Origin: Gamarada debralockiae
Taxonomy: Eukaryota > Ascomycota > Leotiomycetes > Helotiales > Hyphodiscaceae
DNA: 34,240 nt
NCBI GenBank assembly: GCA_002803225.1
Contig: NXFV01000757.1
Location: 1 to 34,240 of the forward strand
Direction of reading: 5' to 3'
Within the stretch, counting starts at the first letter, position 1. Each line of letters begins with the position of its first letter. Shown one piece after another: positions 30,575 to 34,240 of the stretch. Position numbers and translations under genes: made by a program. Under the pieces are notes generated by a model. That model ran no database searches and was not told the origin of the DNA. It worked only from the letters and a program-made list of their open reading frames with translations.

Positions 30575-31600
30575 TCATGCAAGCTCATCTTGTAGTGTCC
30601 AAGATATGTCTTTAAACGGCAGACCCAGCAATGTGATAGCACCACCAAAGACTCCGGGGACTTCAACATAGTCGGGTTTTGCTGTGGCCTCAAACTTATC
30701 CGGCCAAGGGAAATCTCTAGCACTGACTTCTAAGATGTCATGGATGAGATGACTTATTCGTATGGCTGAGATAGCATCTTCTCGATGATGGCTATGGTGA
30801 TGCTTGATGATCGAAGCCCATATTTCCAAGGTGGAGGCCGCATAACTGACCGGCACTCCATGCTGACAGCAACTGGGAGCCAAACCGAGCAAGCCAAACA
30901 CTCTGTCTCGTATGTCGACACATTCAGCCTCCTTGAAGTTTTCCAACAAGTCTACCAAGGCACGCCCTTGTACCGCAGGGATTTTTGTCGCCGCAAGTCC
31001 AGTCTTTGCTGATTCAGTTGCGCCGGCACCGTTTCTTGAAAATGCGATAGTATGTACTTGAGAGCTGGGGTGATTGCTAGCTCGGCCGAGGCTTGAAGGT
31101 CACAAACTTGCGCCAAGGATTTCCATGGAAGAGTCAAGTCACCACTCTGAACTAGGACGTCCTTTCCCAGAACAACTTTCTTGAACTATCCACTGTCTGT
31201 TCCAGTAGCTTTGGCGGCAAAGTTCCAGTAACGCCTCCCACGACTTTTCTGTGGGTATTGGCCTTGATCGTAGTCGCAAAGTCCGAGAACTGCGTTCTCC
31301 AAGAAAGTTAACTGCGATCAAAGCGTATCTGAGCAAATGCTCATTCAAGCCGTGGCCTATCCAAGAGACCACCCTTTTGGCTTGATTATAAACTCTCCCC
31401 ATTTGCTCAACCTGATGATTGCGCTCCTCTATATTTACCTGGTTGATGTAAACTGTATCATACCATCGGAAAGGAATCAGCAAGCCAATACCCCCGGCAG
31501 GTCTTCGGGCCTGTGAAGACTTATTTTCGGCTGCGATAAACACTAAGCATTCCCCAATAAACCGGGTGAATTCTCGCCTCGTGAATTCCTCTCTCTGCAA
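30575..31600 (-). pseudogene. Decayed HET-domain (heterokaryon incompatibility) gene
   Basis: HET domains trigger cell death after fusion of incompatible hyphae. The fragment keeps the middle of the domain: RWYDTVYINQVNIEERNHQV, equivalent to the usual LWIDAxCINQxDxxER, then VYNQAKRVVSWIG and WNRQWIVQE. It also keeps the post-HET part, LENFKEAECVDIRDRVFGLL. The N-terminal YxALSYxWG block is missing; upstream DNA is AT-rich debris. An extra A at about 31180 shifts the frame after IVQE, and a second shift occurs at about 30990-31010 before the VDLLENFKEAE stretch. No intron explains either, so the gene is dead. It ends near 30575 and abuts the membrane-protein remnant. Confidence 0.75.
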
Positions 31601-32836
31601 GGTTAGAATAGTGCCATAACACTAAATATATAGCCTTATTGTTTTCTCTATTCGCGATTTGGCTTATAAAGCTTCTAAAGAAAAGGATATGTATATTTTT
31701 TTATTAGATATTTTAGACAAGGCTGGGCGGATGCGTCGGCAAATGTCGACCGAAGTAGGCTTTTTCATTTGCTAACCCCTATCCCTGCGAAGCGAAAATC
31801 CTATAGTAAAGCTGACGACCTCGACAGAATTGCGGAAATACCAACGAAAATCGGCATTTCTCTTTTTGTAACTATCCTACATTGTATCTAATATAGCCTA
31901 TATTATCCACGTGTTTTTCCTCCTTCAAAACTTGTATACTGATTAATTGGCGATGAAAATGGCATCACGCTATAATAGTCATCTTATCTAAATTGTATAT
32001 TTTCTATAATTTAATAATGTTTCTATAACTTGGAACTTTGGTAGAATTTATAATAGCTATTTGAATTTCGTATAACGCTATTACATATGTTCTACGCTTT
32101 GCGGCGCATTTAGATTACATGGGTGAGAACTCGCGGTCGCTAGAGTCTACGATTTGGATTCGGCCTAACTTGCCGCCTTGGCCGACGTCTTTCTATAGCC
32201 ACGCTCGTGTTTGATAAGGTCGCCTTGCTGCCTTAGATAGTTAATTTCTGAAGCAGGATAAATTTACAGTAGAATTAATTTGAAAGCTGGGAAAGCATTC
32301 CTAAGCAATAGTTTCTAAGTGAAGATACGTTCGAGTAGATTCTATAACTAAGTACGTAAGTAAGTCGGGCAGTAAGATAGTGAGTAGGGAAGAGGATAAT
32401 AAGAAACGTTATTTAGTGCTTAATTGCAGCTTTCAGATGGAGGAGGATTCGACTAATTCTACGAAGTATACAGTATGTATTGAGATGTCTAAAGAAAGAA
32501 GAAGAAGAAAAGGAAAAGAGGAATCCTCAGGGTTTATATACACAGAAATAGAGCTAGTGTTAAACTAGTCCGTAATAGGAGGCCTACAATGCATGTGCAT
32601 ATCACATGGGTAGTCCTGCCAACTGACAGCAGCAGCTTGGTCATAGTCTCATGCCGTCCACCACAGCAACGTCCGACCGTACTATAGCACATGAACAGTT
32701 GAATGTTCTTTGGCATATATTCTAGAACGTGCTAGATAAACCCAGTAGCAACATTCCAAAGTATATAAACATTAGCTCTCCTAGGACCCTCTCTATCAAA
32801 GTTATTATAATAAAATATATATAATATATTTTGTAG
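31601..32836. other. AT-rich degenerate region
   Basis: Rich in TATA/AATA runs, with many stops in all frames, between two non-self-recognition-type genes. The composition fits RIP-mutated repeat remnants. The last 250 bp contain the 3' flank of the ankyrin gene. No retroelement ends or genes could be identified. Confidence 0.45.
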
Positions 32837-34240
32837 CTACGAATTAATGTGGTTTCGCAGTAACTTCACCACCGCCTCGTTGCTCCTCTGTGCAGCCCAT
32901 GACAGCGGCGTCCGACCATACTTATCTTGAGTCTCTAGCTCAGCCCCTTTCTCTAGCAGCAGCTTCACCACCGCCTCGTGATTCTTCTCTACAGCCCATG
33001 ACAGCGGCGTCCGACCATACTTATCTTGAGTCTCTAGCTTAGCGCCTTTCTCTAGCAGCAGCTTCACCATCGCCTCGTGATCCTTCCCTACAGCCAACGA
33101 CAGCGGTGTCCGACCATCCCTATCTTGAGTCTCTAGCTCAGCGCCTTTCTCTAGCAGCAGCTTCACCATCGCCTCGTGACCCTTCCCTACAGCTAATGAC
33201 AGTGGCGTCCGACCATACTTATCTTGAGTCTCTAGCTTAGCGCCTTTCTCTAGCAGCAGCTTCACCATCGCCTTGTGACTATTCTCTGCAGCCAACGACA
33301 GCGGCGTCTTACTATACTTATCTTGAGTCTCTAGCTCAGCGCCTTTCTCTAGCAGCAGCTTCACCACCGCCTCGTAACCATTCCCTGCAGCTAATAACAG
33401 CGGCGTCTGATTATACTCCTTATCTTGAGTCTCTAGCTCAGCTCCCTTCTCTAACAGCAGCTTCACCACTGCCTCGTAACCCTTCTCTGCAGCTAATGAC
33501 AGCGGCGTCCGACTATCCCTATCATTAGTCTCTAGCTCAGCGCCTTTCTCCAGCAGCAGCTTCACCACCGCCTCGTAACCCTTCCCTGCAGCTAATAACA
33601 GCGGCGTCTGACTGTTCTTGTCCTGGGAGTCAACGTCAACCTTGCCCGTCTCGAGCAGCAGCTCCACCACCGCCTCGTGACCATTCCCTGCAGCTAATAA
33701 CAGCGGCGTCTGATTATACTCCTTATCTTGAGTCTCTAGCTTAGCGCCCTTCTCCAGCAGCAGCTTCACCACCGCCTTGTGACCCTTCTCTGCAGCTAAT
33801 GACAGCGGCGTCTGACTGTTCTTGTCCTGGGAGTCGATGTCAACCTTGCCCGTCTCGAGCAGCAGCTTCACCATCGCCTCGTGGCCATTCCGTGCAGCCC
33901 ATGACAGCGGCGTCTGACTGTCCAGCTTAGCGCCTTTCTCTAGCAGCAGCTTCACCATCGCCTCGTGACCATCCCTTGCAGCCCATGACAGCGGCGTCTG
34001 ACCATACTTATCTTGAGTCTCCAGCTCAGCGCCTTTCTCTAGCAGTAGCTTCACTACTGCCTCGTGACCATTCCGTGCAGCCCATGACAGCGGCGTCTGA
34101 CCGTACAGAAAATCCCATGACCACCACGTCGGACCACACCCCTTGCGTGTAGTCTCCAGCTTAGCGCCTTTCTCTAGTAGCAGCTTCACCACCACCTCGT
34201 GACCATACCGCGCCGCTATTAAAAGTTGCTCGTTGTCATA
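32837..34240 (-). CDS. Ankyrin-repeat protein, 3' part (open at right edge)
   Basis: The frame enters at the window's right edge without a start and ends at a TAG at 32837-32839; about 467 codons are visible. They form 14 ankyrin repeats of 33-34 residues with consensus TPLSxAAxxGHEAVVKLLLEKGAxLETQDKYG, unusually uniform at protein and DNA level. Variants: the first repeat has an insertion (GCGPTWWSWDFL); one repeat is about six residues short (GAKLDSQTPLSW); two carry LLETGKVDxDSQDKNS. The last repeat is cut to LLRNHINS. Such arrays form the ligand-sensing C-terminus of fungal NACHT/NLR and PNP_UDP-ankyrin proteins, where repeat number changes between strains. The N-terminal domain lies outside the window, so the full architecture is unknown. 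Confidence 0.9.
   Translation of the reverse strand, partial: YDNEQLLIAARYGHEVVVKLLLEKGAKLETTRKGCGPTWWSWDFLYGQTPLSWAARNGHEAVVKLLLEKGAELETQDKYGQTPLSWAARDGHEAMVKLLLEKGAKLDSQTPLSWAARNGHEAMVKLLLETGKVDIDSQDKNSQTPLSLAAEKGHKAVVKLLLEKGAKLETQDKEYNQTPLLLAAGNGHEAVVELLLETGKVDVDSQDKNSQTPLLLAAGKGYEAVVKLLLEKGAELETNDRDSRTPLSLAAEKGYEAVVKLLLEKGAELETQDKEYNQTPLLLAAGNGYEAVVKLLLEKGAELETQDKYSKTPLSLAAENSHKAMVKLLLEKGAKLETQDKYGRTPLSLAVGKGHEAMVKLLLEKGAELETQDRDGRTPLSLAVGKDHEAMVKLLLEKGAKLETQDKYGRTPLSWAVEKNHEAVVKLLLEKGAELETQDKYGRTPLSWAAQRSNEAVVKLLRNHINS

Noticed and set aside
31889..31905. Palindrome TAATATAGCCTATATTA
   Set aside because: Seven-base arms are expected by chance in such AT-rich DNA.
1..34240. tRNA, rRNA, CRISPR array or viral genes
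   Set aside because: No tRNA-like cloverleaf with a T-loop GGTTCRA in the right place, no regularly spaced short repeats (the ankyrin array is coding), and no viral hallmark genes were seen.

Overview
The window reads as nuclear DNA of a filamentous ascomycete (Pezizomycotina; Leotiomycetes-like by general feel, which is a guess). Genes are monocistronic. Reading frames are joined by short GT-AG introns, mostly 41-110 nt, with CTRAC-type branch points. The protein families are typically fungal: HsbA-type wall protein, HET, NACHT STAND protein, fungal cAMP phosphodiesterase. Several dead genes carry C-to-T-type nonsense codons, as expected from repeat-induced point mutation (RIP) or general decay. 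There is no operon structure. All gene models were spliced by eye; every multi-exon model called intact closes to a multiple of three, which is the main internal check.

Layout. 0.3-3.3 kb: a decayed NACHT STAND gene (minus strand) and, directly upstream in the same orientation, a frameshifted papain-like-fold gene that may once have been its N-terminal effector domain. 4.0-5.1 kb: two-exon SAM-dependent methyltransferase (minus). 5.9-6.3 kb: a cryptic three-exon gene for a 76-residue secreted protein with eight cysteines (plus). 6.3-9.1 kb: gene-free stretch ending in a CT-rich promoter. 9.1-12.2 kb: four-exon 3',5'-cyclic-nucleotide phosphodiesterase, 978 aa (plus). 12.2-14.8 kb: gene-poor DNA, a probable solo LTR, and a protein-kinase fragment cut off at the LTR edge.

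15.0-19.7 kb holds the most unusual locus. Two divergent uncharacterised genes share a 0.9-kb intergenic region with a TATA box facing each way. One encodes a 260-aa beta-rich protein. The other encodes a 937-aa multidomain protein with a degenerate metallopeptidase-like start, a conserved middle and a cysteine-rich C-terminal domain. Both remind me of uncharacterised bacterial proteins, so horizontal acquisition is worth testing.

20.0-22.4 kb: eight-exon GH127/DUF1680 beta-L-arabinofuranosidase-like enzyme with its Zn-thiolate residues intact (minus). 22.9-24.2 kb: conserved fungal RGG-rich protein (minus). 24.9-25.4 kb: doubtful small gene. 25.6-26.2 kb: HsbA-type secreted wall/surface-binding protein with a clear TATA box (plus). 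26.7-27.1 kb: 150-aa hypothetical protein (minus). 27.1-29.8 kb: gene-free. 29.8-31.6 kb: two dead genes, a fungal membrane protein and a HET-domain protein (minus). 31.6-32.8 kb: AT-rich degenerate DNA. 32.8 kb to the right edge: the 3' end of a large ankyrin-repeat gene (minus) with 14 nearly identical repeats, open at the window edge.

Taken together, housekeeping and secretory genes alternate with islands of decayed or fast-evolving non-self-recognition genes (NACHT, kinase fragment, HET, ankyrin array) and one possible horizontally acquired divergent pair.
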